Source: Kurthia sibirica
GTDB lineage: Bacteria; Bacillota; Bacilli; Bacillales_A; Planococcaceae
NCBI RefSeq assembly: GCF_003143975.1
Contig: NZ_QFVR01000004.1
Coordinates: 62,001-126,000 of the forward strand
DNA length: 64,000 bases
Direction: 5' to 3'
In this document: in pieces, positions 37,419 through 46,803 of the stretch
How the letters are laid out: each line of letters starts with the position of its first letter
How positions within the stretch are numbered: the stretch's first letter is position 1
Program-made: the position numbers and the translations under genes
Notes under the pieces: generated by a model
The model's input: only the letters and a program-made list of their open reading frames with translations
Databases searched by the model: none
Told to the model about the DNA's origin: nothing

Positions 37419-37937
37419 TTATTGTTTCTCGTTCTTAGGTGCTAAGATCAAGAACATACTACGACCTTCCATTTTCGCACGTTGTTCAACAGTTGCTACT
37501 TCTGTACACGCCGCTGCAAAGCGATCTAATACTTTTTGTCCGATATCTTTATGAGTGATCGCACGACCTTTAAAGCGAATAGATGCTTTGACTTTGTCTC
37601 CTTTTTCAAGGAACTTAATTCCGTTGCGTAACTTCGTTTGGAAGTCATGCTCGTCAATTGAGGGTGAAAGTCGGACTTCTTTAAGTACAATAACCTTTTG
37701 GTTTTTACGTACTTCACGATCTTTCTTTTGTTGTTCGAATTTGAATTTACCAAAATCCATAACACGAGCAACTGGTGGCTTGGCTTGTGGAGCCACAAGG
37801 ACAAGATCCAAATTTGCACGTTCTGCAAGTGCTAGTGCATCGTTACGTGATTTGACACCTAGTTGTTCACCGTTGTGATCAATTACGCGTAATTCACGAG
37901 CGCGAATACCTTCATTTACGTACATGTCTTTGCTAAT
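37419..37937 (-). CDS. infC: Translation initiation factor IF-3 (AUU start)
   Basis: This protein has 172 residues if translation starts at the ATT at 37937, which has GGAGGT 8 bases upstream and gives [20 protein letters not shown], the normal IF-3 N-terminus. The frame continues upstream but there without a site. The AUU start is a known feature of infC and lets IF-3 limit its own synthesis by rejecting non-standard starts. IF-3 N- and C-domains (about 1-75 and 85-172) are complete. First gene of the L20 operon. Confidence 0.93.
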   Translation of the reverse strand: MSKDMYVNEGIRARELRVIDHNGEQLGVKSRNDALALAERANLDLVLVAPQAKPPVARVMDFGKFKFEQQKKDREVRKNQKVIVLKEVRLSPSIDEHDFQTKLRNGIKFLEKGDKVKASIRFKGRAITHKDIGQKVLDRFAAACTEVATVEQRAKMEGRSMFLILAPKNEKQ

Positions 37938-38014
37938 AACAATCCACCTCCATGTAGTATTAAAATACTGTTGTTTGGGCAAGGAGCCCATAATCGGCAG
38001 AGATTTCGTGTCCA

Positions 38015-38185
38015 CAAAAAAAACGAGCGGACATTAGTCGAAATGTCCGCCCGCATATATGTGTACATGCAAAATCTTGCATGTTCGATTCATCAATTAA
38101 CCTGTCAATTCCTAGTAATAGGATCGAACGTCAGGTGAGAAGCGGGCAGCCTCTACTTCAACCACAAACTTTGTATTTGTTAACC
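38015..38185 (-). ncRNA. Ribosomal protein L20 leader
   Basis: The minus-strand leader carries GTAGAGGCTGCCCGCTTCTC near its start, typical of Firmicute L20 leaders, a second stem made by ATGCAAGATTTTGCAT, and a strong terminator (GCGGGCGGACATT with AATGTCCGCTCG, then T's, 38015-38055). L20 binding would favour the terminator and shut down infC-rpmI-rplT. Confidence 0.88.
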
Positions 38186-38191
38186 TCATTT

Positions 38192-38220
38192 ATATTATCA
38201 TCTTAGCCTGTTCTTGTCAA
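38192..38220 (-). promoter_or_regulatory. SigmaA promoter of the infC operon
   Basis: On the minus strand TTGACA (38215-38220), 17 bases, then TAATAT (38192-38197). It lies directly upstream of the L20 leader. Confidence 0.85.
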
Positions 38221-38243
38221 TTCTATTTCAACATTATTATTGT

Positions 38244-39293
38244 TTATGATCTTCTTTTATTTTTATTTTGTCTTACTAAAATAAGGAGCAATAATAAAAC
38301 GATGATAATGCCGACAGCTATGAGAATCCACATGGTCCAATTAATTGAATCATCTTTTGCATCTACATCGGCTTTATTCAGTTGTTTTGCTTCATCACTG
38401 GAAATGGTGAAATCTTTTTTCCAATGCCATGTTTCCCCCATTGATTTCGCTGTTACGTCCGCTGTATATGTTCCCGCCTCAAGTTGTTCACCATTTAGTG
38501 GTATTTGATAATTAAAATTTGAGTTTGGTGCCATTTGCATTTCTTTCATATTCTTTTTAAATAATTTTTCTGATTCACCTTTTTTTGTAATAAATGCATT
38601 TACCTCTAATTGATTCATTAACATCGGTTGTGTATTTTGGATATTTGCCGTAATCACTGTACGCGCATTAATCGATTGTGCTTCTACTTTATTGAGTACT
38701 AATTCAGGTTCTACTTGATCATCCGTCATTTTTAGGCTCATCGCAAGATTATACGAAAATCTATTTTTAATAGACATACCATTTTCTTTCGCACTATCTT
38801 TTTCTGCTTGATCCAATTCACTTTCTTTTTGTTGGAATGATAGACCACCTAAAATAATCCCCTTTACTTCTTTATCAGGCATTTTTAAGTGTACAGGTAA
38901 TTTCACTTTTTTCTTTGGAGGTATGACTACCTTGTTTTTCACAGTAACAATATCTTCCAACGAATAATTTAGTGTTGAATCACGCTCAATTTTATTTTTG
39001 TCATATTGAGTAGTCCCATTAATATTTGTTTTTGCTTCATTTGCAGAAACCATTACTGTTACTTTTTTGTCCGTTGCATTATCTAACATCACATAAACGG
39101 TCTGCTCTTGCCCTGGTTTCATCTTCAAATCAAAATAAGATTGTTTCTTATCAATTTGATTATCTGGTAAGACAGAAGTAACTGAAAAATTAAGTTCCGC
39201 TGCTGAAGCAGATTTTGACATAAGCCCTGCTACTGTTGCACTAAAAAATAAAACACTTACAAATAAAACTGAAATTTTCTTGAAAAATGACAT
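38244..39293 (-). CDS. DUF916/DUF3324 WxL-anchoring protein (CscA type)
   Basis: This 349-residue protein has a signal peptide (about 1-31). It then has a DUF916 domain (about 35-155, with PDNQIDKKQSYFDLKMKPGQ and ILGGLSFQQ), a DUF3324 domain (about 170-300), a C-terminal transmembrane helix (about 320-342, WILIAVGIIIVLLLLLIL) and a basic tail. Such proteins anchor WxL proteins to wall and membrane. It is the last gene of a csc-type cluster but is separated from the preceding WxL gene by a terminator at 39415-39446, so it may also have its own promoter. Confidence 0.9.
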   Translation of the reverse strand: MSFFKKISVLFVSVLFFSATVAGLMSKSASAAELNFSVTSVLPDNQIDKKQSYFDLKMKPGQEQTVYVMLDNATDKKVTVMVSANEAKTNINGTTQYDKNKIERDSTLNYSLEDIVTVKNKVVIPPKKKVKLPVHLKMPDKEVKGIILGGLSFQQKESELDQAEKDSAKENGMSIKNRFSYNLAMSLKMTDDQVEPELVLNKVEAQSINARTVITANIQNTQPMLMNQLEVNAFITKKGESEKLFKKNMKEMQMAPNSNFNYQIPLNGEQLEAGTYTADVTAKSMGETWHWKKDFTISSDEAKQLNKADVDAKDDSINWTMWILIAVGIIIVLLLLLILVRQNKNKRRS

Positions 39294-39414
39294 CTACATC
39301 ACTCCAATTTCTTTCAATATTGAGAAATTTAAATATTCACGACATTATTTAATACCCTTTTAAAGAAAAATTAGTCTTTGTATTTAAAAATCATACAGAT
39401 TATCTTTTTACATT

Positions 39415-39446
39415 AAAAAGAACTACTCGTTAAAGTAGTCTTTTTA
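39415..39446 (-). terminator. Terminator between the second WxL gene and the DUF916 gene
   Basis: AAAAGAACTACT pairs with AGTAGTCTTTTT with one mismatch and a 6-nt loop; T's follow on the minus strand. It would reduce but may not abolish expression of the DUF916 gene. Confidence 0.7.
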
Positions 39447-39495
39447 ATCATAAACGAATGAAACTAATATACATTTATTACGTTTAAACCTTAGA

Positions 39496-40245
39496 TTAAA
39501 GTTCATTTGCTGGAGTTGAGTCAATTGACCAAACTAACTCGGTGTTATAAGTTGCTGCTTCTTTAAGTGAGCCGCCTGGTACTTTAAGCGAAATACTGTC
39601 AGCCATATTATTAATATCACCAAAACGATTAATCCAAGTACCGCCACCTTCTCCTACTTTAGCTCCCATAACTGTAGATGCTGAAGCGTTTTCTGCATCC
39701 AAAATGATTTCAGATTTCACGATTGTTGGTGCTGTTGCTTCTGATGTTTCAGCCTTTACTGCTGCCCCATTGTTAAGTGTAATTTGCGCGCCCGACAATT
39801 CAATGCCATCTTCTACATCTGCATTATCTTTTGTTGCAAATTGACCACTTTGTTTTACTGATAAAGTCCAGCCCTTTTGTCCACCACGTTTATCTGTTAC
39901 TTGTACATAGTTTGGACGATCACTTGTTTCACCTTCACTATCCTTCACTTTTGTCGGTTTTGCATGATATGTTTCTGTTACAGTTGAAATACTTTGCTCA
40001 CCAAAATCAAGATTTGAAGCGAAGTCAATTGATAATGGACCTGCCGTACCAGGACCTGGAGGATCTACTGGAATTACTGGGTCGGTTGGATTTACCGGAT
40101 CTACTGGTGGTGTAATAGACGTATCTTGGATTAATTTAAGTGTACCTGTTGATTTATATTCTTTTGTTTCTGCATTTGCTGTTAAAGCCCCTGCCCCTAA
40201 AGATAATAATAACGCCGCTGCTGCTGTATATTTTACAACTTTCAT
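39496..40245 (-). CDS. WxL-domain surface protein 2
   Basis: This 249-residue protein has a signal peptide (about 1-25), then KEYKSTGTLKLIQDT, a Pro/Asp-rich linker, and a WxL domain that starts with GPLSIDFASNLDFGEQSIS and carries GWTLSV and LVWSID as its two WxL motifs. WxL proteins bind peptidoglycan non-covalently and are displayed with DUF916 partners. It is 59 bases downstream of the other WxL gene, with its own AAAGGAGA site. The two share a nearly identical opening of the WxL domain, so they are duplicates. Confidence 0.92.
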   Translation of the reverse strand: MKVVKYTAAAALLLSLGAGALTANAETKEYKSTGTLKLIQDTSITPPVDPVNPTDPVIPVDPPGPGTAGPLSIDFASNLDFGEQSISTVTETYHAKPTKVKDSEGETSDRPNYVQVTDKRGGQKGWTLSVKQSGQFATKDNADVEDGIELSGAQITLNNGAAVKAETSEATAPTIVKSEIILDAENASASTVMGAKVGEGGGTWINRFGDINNMADSISLKVPGGSLKEAATYNTELVWSIDSTPANEL

Positions 40246-40304
40246 AATTTATAAGTCTCCTTTTGAGTTAATTAATTTTAATGAATATATGTCAGAATGT
40301 AATA

Positions 40305-41090
40305 TTATAGGTTTGACGGTGTATCAGAAAGCACCCAAGTTAATTTTGTTTTATAATCTACTGCATCCTTTGGTGTATTACCAGGGATTTCTAAAGAAAT
40401 TCCTGTATTTTTCATTATTTCTTCGCCATCAATTGTTTTAGATTCAAGCGCGCCAAAAGAGTTCGTCCATGTGCCGGCGCCTGTTCTTTGTGCAGCGTCA
40501 ACGATGACAGAATTTGCTTCTCCAGAAGGATCTAGTGTCACTGCATAAGTTGTTGGATGTGTAGCATTAGCTACTGCTGTATTCGTCGTGCCTTTAGCAA
40601 ATTTAATTACTGCACCATCTAATGTGTTATGCACCGTGTTTTCTTCATCATTTTTGAATTGACCATTTTGCTTCACACTAAGTGACCAACCTTTGTTGGA
40701 ACCACGTCTGTCCGTTACTTGTGCATAGTTTGCTCGAACTTCATCAGAATCTTTAATTGCTTGCGCATTTGCATAATATACTTCATCTTGGTTTGAAATT
40801 TCATTTGAGCCAAAATCAATACTTGAAGCGAAATCAATTGATAATGGACCTGCCGTACCTGGATTCGGTCCAGTTGGGTCAGTTGGATCTACTGGAACAA
40901 CTGGTTTAGTTGGATCAGTTGGATCTACTGGATCTACTGGCGTTGTAGACGTATTCGGTACAAATGAAACTTTACCATTTGATTCATAATTTGCTCCATC
41001 TACAGCTGAAGCTTTACTCGTTCCGATTACTGGTGATGCTACTAAAGCTAAAACTGCTACTGCGGACATACCTAATTTAAACTTATTCAT
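40305..41090 (-). CDS. WxL-domain surface protein 1
   Basis: This protein has 261 residues from the ATG at 41090 (AGGGAG 9 bases upstream; the longer frame adds a non-signal N-terminus). A signal peptide (about 1-30) precedes YESNGKVSFVPNT, an acidic PVDPTDPTKP-type linker and a WxL domain with GPLSIDFASSIDFG, GWSLSV and LTWVLSD. It pairs with the next WxL gene and shares the N-terminal Y-x-S-x-G motif with the LPXTG protein at 41219. Expected at the cell surface. Confidence 0.92.
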   Translation of the reverse strand: MNKFKLGMSAVAVLALVASPVIGTSKASAVDGANYESNGKVSFVPNTSTTPVDPVDPTDPTKPVVPVDPTDPTGPNPGTAGPLSIDFASSIDFGSNEISNQDEVYYANAQAIKDSDEVRANYAQVTDRRGSNKGWSLSVKQNGQFKNDEENTVHNTLDGAVIKFAKGTTNTAVANATHPTTYAVTLDPSGEANSVIVDAAQRTGAGTWTNSFGALESKTIDGEEIMKNTGISLEIPGNTPKDAVDYKTKLTWVLSDTPSNL

Positions 41091-41218
41091 TATTGAAAAC
41101 TCCCTATCCAAATATATTTTTTGAAACCGTATATACTTTTTAACTATTCTCATCATAACTAATTTTCAAATCATGTTGGTTTCTTTTCTTCCCTATGAGG
41201 GTGTATTTTTTGACATAC

Positions 41219-41758
41219 CTAATTTGCTCTTTCTTTTCTTCGACGAGTCAAAATAAAATAGCTCGCGATTAATATGAGGAGTAATCCTAGATTAGAAAAG
41301 TAAGTAGACATGCCAGTTTGAGGTAAACTACCATCTACTTTTGTATTGCGCGGTAGATCGCTCGAACCACTATTCAACTGAGTTGGTCTATTCGAATCGG
41401 TAACTATTTCCTTGATTGTTTGTGTTTCATTTCCAGCCTCACTCGGCTTGATTGCATTTCCTGAATCAATTGTTTCACCACCGACACCCGTTCCCCCAGG
41501 CTCTTTTGGATCGACAGGCTCTTTTGGATCGACAGGCTCTTTTGGATCGACAGGCTCTTTTGGATCGACAGGCTCTTTCGGATCGACAGGCTCTTTCGGA
41601 TCTTTCCATTCACCGTAAAAGCTAATCTTGCCGTTCGATTCATACGAACCACCATGTGTTTTACTATCAGAAACAGCTGCATTTACATACTGCCCTGAAC
41701 TTATAAATGTACAGCCAAGTAGTAGAATTCCAATTAAAAAAGATTGTAGTGCTTTCAA
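41219..41758 (-). CDS. Small LPXTG-anchored protein with KEPVDP repeats (CscD type)
   Basis: This protein has 179 residues from the TTG at 41758 (GGAAGGTGGGG upstream; an earlier in-frame GTG lies within that site). A signal peptide is followed by GSYESNGKISFYGEW, then six near-perfect DPKEPV units, a variable region, and a sortase signal LPQTG, a hydrophobic helix and RRRKERAN. Sortase A would fix it to peptidoglycan. A small LPXTG protein next to two WxL proteins and a DUF916 protein is the standard csc cluster content. The repeat copy number should be unstable (see 41498-41605). Confidence 0.92.
   Translation of the reverse strand: MKALQSFLIGILLLGCTFISSGQYVNAAVSDSKTHGGSYESNGKISFYGEWKDPKEPVDPKEPVDPKEPVDPKEPVDPKEPVDPKEPGGTGVGGETIDSGNAIKPSEAGNETQTIKEIVTDSNRPTQLNSGSSDLPRNTKVDGSLPQTGMSTYFSNLGLLLILIASYFILTRRRKERAN
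41498..41605. repeat. Tandem 18-bp repeat, about six copies
   Basis: The unit AGGCTCTTTTGGATCGAC repeats head to tail five times with only T/C changes, plus a partial sixth. It encodes the DPKEPV units of the LPXTG protein. The unit length is a multiple of three, so gain or loss keeps the frame and changes the length of the stalk. Confidence 0.92.
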
Positions 41759-41886
41759 TGAACACCCCACCTTCCTTTAAAGATTCATTTATTAATTGTT
41801 TTTCTTAACTACCATAACTGTAATCTTTTTTAGGTAGTTATATTCTTCAGGTTATCCTTTCTCAAAGGTAATTTTTGAAAAGCAAA

Positions 41887-41915
41887 AAAACTGCCAGTTC
41901 AAACATGGCAGTTTT
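41887..41915 (-). terminator. Terminator of the Mga-like regulator gene
   Basis: A perfect 10-bp stem (AAAACTGCCA with TGGCAGTTTT) is followed by TTT on the minus strand. Confidence 0.88.
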
Positions 41916-41928
41916 GATGGAGTCTATT

Positions 41929-43395
41929 TTAGCTTTCTTGTGTAAGCTCTATTTTTACCTCATTGATCATTAAATCAAGTTCATACAATTCATGACTAGT
42001 TGGAAAAATGGAAAAATTAATAACACGCATGCCATTTTTGACAACCACTCCTTGAATCGATGTCACTAAAATATGAAAATCATTTGTTTTTTCGATAATA
42101 ATTGATAATTGCTTAAAAGAAAAAATTTCGATATCAATTCGATCTTTATAAATATATTTCAATTTATTGTAGAGAAAATCTGCATGACCCGTATGTTTAT
42201 TAGATATGATGGCTACTCGTGGTTTTTTAATTGTTTGCTTTAGTTGCGGGTACAACTCCGACCATTGTGTAAACAATTGATACTTCATATAACGTTTTTG
42301 ATACGTAGTATACGTATCATTTGGAAAGATATCTTCACATATTTCATCAAATATATAATTAAAATCAAAATAGTTGGCTCGAAGTTCCTTTTCAAATTCA
42401 GATAAAGGATCATGTAAAATATAGTCCTTAGAAGGTTTCATAATAACTAAATTATACATTTCCAACGCTACATCATCCGCATTTTCAAATGCAATTCCCA
42501 AGCGTTTTTTCATGTTGTTAACGAGCATTCGATAATCTTCAATTTTTCTTTTTACTAGAGAATCTTCTATAGAAATAATATTCCCATCATTAAATACATG
42601 TGTCTTATTCAAAATAATCCAAAATATAATGGCCAACTCATCTTCCGTTAATGCACGATTAAAATATAAACTATACTTCATTTTATAATCCGCATCATGT
42701 ACTACCGTAAAATCAAATTCATTTGGACTCCGCATTAAACTCGGAATTAATTTCATTGTATTTTGTTGACGCCTTATAATAGAAGTAAGTACGAATAGTG
42801 TTAATTTTTGCTCTTCAAAATCATCTATAATCATCTTATTTTTTTTATAAAATGAATGAATCAATTCTTGGATGAACATAAATTGGTCAATAGGGAAAAT
42901 AGATTCTCTCATCGTATATTTTTCTTTTAAAAGTGCTGAAATAAACATAATTATATGCAATTCATCACCACTATAGATAATCGGGTTCCCAGATAATTCA
43001 AAATCATGCTTCTTAAATTCACTATTCAAACGATTTAGCGTTCTTCTAATAGTAGAATCACTGACTTGATACTCCTTCGCGAGTTTTTCTATAGTCATAT
43101 TTGGATAAAAAAAACAATATTCAGCGATCGAATATTCTAAGCTTTGCTCCAAAAAACAACTATAAATAAAATCAATTGAATAGTTATTGGGAATAACTAA
43201 GGAAATACCTTCACCGTTTGCGCTAATCTCAATCGGACTAAAAATATGGTTGATGGCTCGAATATCTTTTCGTATCGTTTTTTCACTTATATATAATTCC
43301 TGACTAACATCTTTAAGCAGTACTGATTGTTTATCCAGTAAAAATTCCACAATTTCTAATTGCCGTAACTGCTGATTTTGTAAAATTTTTCTCAT
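41929..43395 (-). CDS. Mga/PRD-type helix-turn-helix regulator
   Basis: This 488-residue protein has an N-terminal HTH_Mga/HTH_11-type winged helix (LLKDVSQELYISEKTIRKDI, about residues 25-45), a second Mga HTH (TIEKLAKEYQVSDSTIRRTL, about 100-120), a helical PRD-like core (about 180-380) and a C-terminal EIIB-like domain (PRVAIISNKHTGHADFLYNK). This is the Mga/AtxA layout: virulence or surface-protein activators in Gram-positive bacteria. It is directly upstream of the csc cluster on the same strand with a terminator between, which suggests it controls that cluster; ElrR beside the enterococcal elr WxL operon is a known parallel. Confidence 0.88.
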   Translation of the reverse strand: MRKILQNQQLRQLEIVEFLLDKQSVLLKDVSQELYISEKTIRKDIRAINHIFSPIEISANGEGISLVIPNNYSIDFIYSCFLEQSLEYSIAEYCFFYPNMTIEKLAKEYQVSDSTIRRTLNRLNSEFKKHDFELSGNPIIYSGDELHIIMFISALLKEKYTMRESIFPIDQFMFIQELIHSFYKKNKMIIDDFEEQKLTLFVLTSIIRRQQNTMKLIPSLMRSPNEFDFTVVHDADYKMKYSLYFNRALTEDELAIIFWIILNKTHVFNDGNIISIEDSLVKRKIEDYRMLVNNMKKRLGIAFENADDVALEMYNLVIMKPSKDYILHDPLSEFEKELRANYFDFNYIFDEICEDIFPNDTYTTYQKRYMKYQLFTQWSELYPQLKQTIKKPRVAIISNKHTGHADFLYNKLKYIYKDRIDIEIFSFKQLSIIIEKTNDFHILVTSIQGVVVKNGMRVINFSIFPTSHELYELDLMINEVKIELTQES

Positions 43396-43486
43396 CGATA
43401 CACCACCTTAACTGTCTGTAATTTCTTTCTTATTTTAATACCCTCAGCAGAAAAATATTATACAGTTTCAGCAAAAAAATACAAAA

Positions 43487-43524
43487 AGATGACCAAACCT
43501 GTTGTTTTCGAGGTTTGGTCATCT
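43487..43524 (-). terminator. Terminator of thrS
   Basis: A perfect 14-bp stem (AGATGACCAAACCT with AGGTTTGGTCATCT) with a T-run after it on the minus strand. Confidence 0.93.
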
Positions 43525-43537
43525 GTATACAAATTAT

Positions 43538-45472
43538 TTATTTAAAGTTAATTTCTTGAGAAATTGAAGTAATAAAATCTTCTAATGATACTGTTTCTGA
43601 CTCTTGAGAGCCATAACGACGTACATTCACACTAGTCGAATCAAGCTCCTTATCTCCTAAAACAAGCATATACGGGATTTTTTGCATTTGTGCTTCACGA
43701 ATTTTGTAGCCAAGCTTTTCTTCGCGATAATCTAACTCTACACGCACGCCTGCAGCGACTAATTTTTCTTCAACAAGTTTAGCATAATCGAAATGAGCTT
43801 CATTTGATACAGGAATAACCTGTACTTGAACTGGCGCTAACCAAGTTGGGAACGCTCCTTTGTATTCTTCAATTAAGAAGGCTACAAAACGTTCCATCGT
43901 TGATACGACACCACGGTGAATAACAACCGGACGATGTTGTTTACCGTCTTCCCCTACATAACCAAGATCAAATCGTTCTGGTAATAAGAAATCCAATTGG
44001 ACAGTAGACAATGTTTCTTGTTTACCAATCGCTGTTTTCACTTGCACGTCAACTTTAGGGCCATAGAACGCTGCTTCACCTTCAGCCTCGAAATAATCTA
44101 GTCCCAGTTCGTCCATTGCCTCTTTTAACATAGCCTGTGCTTTTTCCCACATGGCATCATCATCATAGTATTTTTCTTTATCCGCTGGGTCACGATATGA
44201 TAAGCGGAATTCATAATCAGTTAAGTTGAAATCTTTATACACTGCTTGAATTAACTGTACAACTTTTTTAAACTCTTCTTTAATTTGGTCGGGGCGTACG
44301 AATAAATGAGCATCATTTAAAGTCATGCCACGCACACGTTGTAGACCTGATACTGCACCTGACATTTCATAACGATGCATCGTACCTAATTCCGCAATAC
44401 GCAAAGGTAGGTCACGATATGAACGCATCGCTGATTTGTATACCATCATATGGTGAGGACAGTTCATCGGACGTAAAACGAATGTTTCGTGATCCACTTC
44501 CATTGGTGGGAACATATCTTCTTGATAGTGATCCCAGTGACCAGAAGTTTCATAAAGTGTTTTTGAACCTAGTACTGGTGTATAGACATGTTTATAACCA
44601 AGTGATACTTCTTTATCTACGATATAACGTTCAATTGTACGACGGATTGTAGCACCATTTGGTAACCATAATGGTAAACCTTGACCTACTAATTGACTTG
44701 TTGTGAAAATTTCAAGTTCTTTACCGATTTTACGGTGGTCACGTTCCTTCGCCTCTTCTAACATTTGAAGATGGTGTTTTAAATCCTCTTTAGTGAAGAA
44801 TGCAGTACCGTAAATACGTTGCAGCATTTTATTGTCTGAATTTCCTCTCCAATAAGCACCAGCAATTGATAAAAGTTTAAACTCTTTAATCTTATTTGTT
44901 GATGGTACATGTACCCCACGACAAAGATCAAAGAAATCACCCTGTTCGTAAATTGATACTTGCTCATCCGCAGGAATCGCTTCTAGTAACTCTAATTTAT
45001 ATTGATCGTCAATCGCTTCAAAACGACGTTGTGCTTCGTCACGTGATACATCATGACGTACCACTTCAACATTTTCAGCAATGATTTTTTTCATTTCTTT
45101 TTCAATTTTAGGGAAGTCTTCTGAAGTAATTGACTCTGGATAGTCCACATCATAGTAGAATCCGCCTTCAATTACTGGACCAATGCCTAATTTAACACCT
45201 GGGTATAGACGTTTTAAAGCTTGCGCAAGTAAATGTGCAGTAGAGTGACGAAGAATTTCTAATGCTTCATCATCTTGTGGTGTAATAATAGCGATTGTAC
45301 CATCTTCTTTTAAAGGCGTTTTCGTATCTACTAAAGTACCGTTGAACTTACCAGCCAATGCTTTTTTACGAAGTCCTGGGCTGATTGCCGCTGCTACAGC
45401 ATCTGTAGTAATACCCTGTTCATACTCTTTTACTGAACCATCTGGGAATGTTAATTTAATCATTTCTGACAT
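43538..45472 (-). CDS. thrS: Threonine--tRNA ligase
   Basis: This 644-residue class II synthetase has a TGS domain (1-62), an editing SAD domain (about 65-240, with [12 protein letters not shown] and CRGVHVPST), a catalytic core with zinc ligands ([13 protein letters not shown]) and motif 2 ([20 protein letters not shown]), and an anticodon-binding domain (about 540-640). Full length. The start has AAAGGAGAG upstream. A Thr T-box leader controls it. Confidence 0.97.
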   Translation of the reverse strand: MSEMIKLTFPDGSVKEYEQGITTDAVAAAISPGLRKKALAGKFNGTLVDTKTPLKEDGTIAIITPQDDEALEILRHSTAHLLAQALKRLYPGVKLGIGPVIEGGFYYDVDYPESITSEDFPKIEKEMKKIIAENVEVVRHDVSRDEAQRRFEAIDDQYKLELLEAIPADEQVSIYEQGDFFDLCRGVHVPSTNKIKEFKLLSIAGAYWRGNSDNKMLQRIYGTAFFTKEDLKHHLQMLEEAKERDHRKIGKELEIFTTSQLVGQGLPLWLPNGATIRRTIERYIVDKEVSLGYKHVYTPVLGSKTLYETSGHWDHYQEDMFPPMEVDHETFVLRPMNCPHHMMVYKSAMRSYRDLPLRIAELGTMHRYEMSGAVSGLQRVRGMTLNDAHLFVRPDQIKEEFKKVVQLIQAVYKDFNLTDYEFRLSYRDPADKEKYYDDDAMWEKAQAMLKEAMDELGLDYFEAEGEAAFYGPKVDVQVKTAIGKQETLSTVQLDFLLPERFDLGYVGEDGKQHRPVVIHRGVVSTMERFVAFLIEEYKGAFPTWLAPVQVQVIPVSNEAHFDYAKLVEEKLVAAGVRVELDYREEKLGYKIREAQMQKIPYMLVLGDKELDSTSVNVRRYGSQESETVSLEDFITSISQEINFK

Positions 45473-45542
45473 GTCTTTTCTCTCCTTTTTTTATTTCGAG
45501 TGCTCAGGGCCAAAAGTCTGATGTTTTTCTATTAGAAAACGC

Positions 45543-45800
45543 AAAAAAGCACCATCCCAAAAGGGACGATGCATATGCTCGTGGTTCCACCCTTCTTCCT
45601 TCTATGCACAGTAAAATAAAGCTATGCAAAGACGAAGCTCTCGATCGGCTAACGGGCCGCTACCGTCGACAATTACTATATTTCACTGTCGCTGCTCCAA
45701 GGTGGTAAATTAATCAACGTTACTAGAATGCTCTCACCACTACATTCCTCTCTGAAAGTCGCCTAACTAATCCGTATCCTTTTCCTAGCATTTCAATATT
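45543..45800 (-). ncRNA. T-box leader of thrS
   Basis: The T-box AGGGTGGAACCACG (45580-45593, minus strand) is followed by the terminator GCATCGTCCC/GGGATGGTGC with T's (45543-45572). An ACC triplet in UUUACCACC (45704-45706) fits a threonine specifier. Uncharged tRNA-Thr would favour the antiterminator. The class is clear; the specifier placement is inferred from position and sequence. Confidence 0.93.
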
Positions 45801-45809
45801 ATGTTACAT

Positions 45810-45838
45810 AGTATAACGCTTTTAAAATGACTTTGCAA
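45810..45838 (-). promoter_or_regulatory. SigmaA promoter of the thrS T-box transcript
   Basis: On the minus strand TTGCAA (45833-45838), 17 bases, then TATACT (45810-45815). It lies just after the dnaI stop. Confidence 0.75.
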
Positions 45839-45846
45839 TAAGCGTC

Positions 45847-46785
45847 TTACATATTGCGTAAATTGTACCCTTCAACGAAAACAGGTGTTGTAATAGCTTT
45901 AATTCTTTCCATGATACGCGCAGCTTTCACTGGCTCAATTTCACCTTTTGACGTCTTCGCAATGACATCTTCCAATGCGTTGTAATCCAAGTTGGATGTG
46001 ATGAAAGTTGGCAATTGTTCCGCCATACGGTAATGTAAAATAGCCCCTAAAATTTCATCACGTGTCCATGGTGACAACGATTCTGCACCGAGATCATCCA
46101 ACATTAAAACAGATGCTTTTTTTACGAAGTCTATTTTCTGCTCCAATTGTGGTGTACCGATAGCATTTTTTAGTTCACGTAAAAATTCTGGTACATAAAC
46201 GACAACTGATTGCACTTGGATCGTTGCCAATTCATTGGCAATGGCGCCGATTAGAAATGATTTTCCTACACCAAAATCGCCATATAAATACAGCCCTTTT
46301 TGAGGTAGTTCACCAGTTGTTTTCACTTCTTCTATGAAATCTTTCGCTAATTTCAGTAAATTCGCTCGCTCATCATTATAGACACGAATATCGGCTAAAG
46401 TAGCTTTTAATACATCTTTAGGCATATGCATACTCGTAATTTTACTCGCGGTTAATCGACGTTCGTCTTCAATACGTTTTTGTTGGCAGGGCGCATACTC
46501 GATGTCAATAAGTCCTCTATTGATGAAGAGTTTTGGCACAAAACCATCGATTGTATTAACACATTTCGCTACAGACGGACATTTTGAACAGTCATGTTGC
46601 TGATTTTGAAATTCATATAATTTTCCTAATCCACGCTCCACAATTTCAGATGACATAACCGCTTCATTTTCTTGAAAGAATTTTTGAATTGCGGGATTCT
46701 CCAATAGCTCGGCCTGTATTTCATTAAAACGTTGTTGAAAGTTAGCATCCATTTGTTTATTTATTTCTGATTGAATTGGCTTCAT
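45847..46785 (-). CDS. dnaI: Primosomal protein DnaI (helicase loader)
   Basis: This 312-residue AAA+ ATPase loads the replicative helicase. The N-terminal helicase-binding domain carries a zinc site (CSKCPSVAKCVN and CQQKR). The ATPase has Walker A LYGDFGVGKSFLIGAIA near residue 165, Walker B ASVLMLDDLGAES and the GAILHYRMAEQLPTFITSN sensor region. It lies 18 bases after dnaB, the usual pair. Confidence 0.95.
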   Translation of the reverse strand: MKPIQSEINKQMDANFQQRFNEIQAELLENPAIQKFFQENEAVMSSEIVERGLGKLYEFQNQQHDCSKCPSVAKCVNTIDGFVPKLFINRGLIDIEYAPCQQKRIEDERRLTASKITSMHMPKDVLKATLADIRVYNDERANLLKLAKDFIEEVKTTGELPQKGLYLYGDFGVGKSFLIGAIANELATIQVQSVVVYVPEFLRELKNAIGTPQLEQKIDFVKKASVLMLDDLGAESLSPWTRDEILGAILHYRMAEQLPTFITSNLDYNALEDVIAKTSKGEIEPVKAARIMERIKAITTPVFVEGYNLRNM

Positions 46786-46803
46786 ATTCTATGGGTCTCC
46801 CTT

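Noticed and set aside
38015-38060. GC-rich hairpin upstream of infC as a possible IS end
   Set aside because: Its place, the GAGGCTGCCCGC element and the promoter fit an L20 leader terminator.
41498-41605. Possible CRISPR array
   Set aside because: The units are tandem with no spacers and lie within a coding sequence; no cas genes are near.
41404-41682. ORFs in both directions through the 18-bp repeat
   Set aside because: An 18-bp repeat without stops keeps several frames open by itself. Only the frame with signal peptide and LPXTG motif is real.
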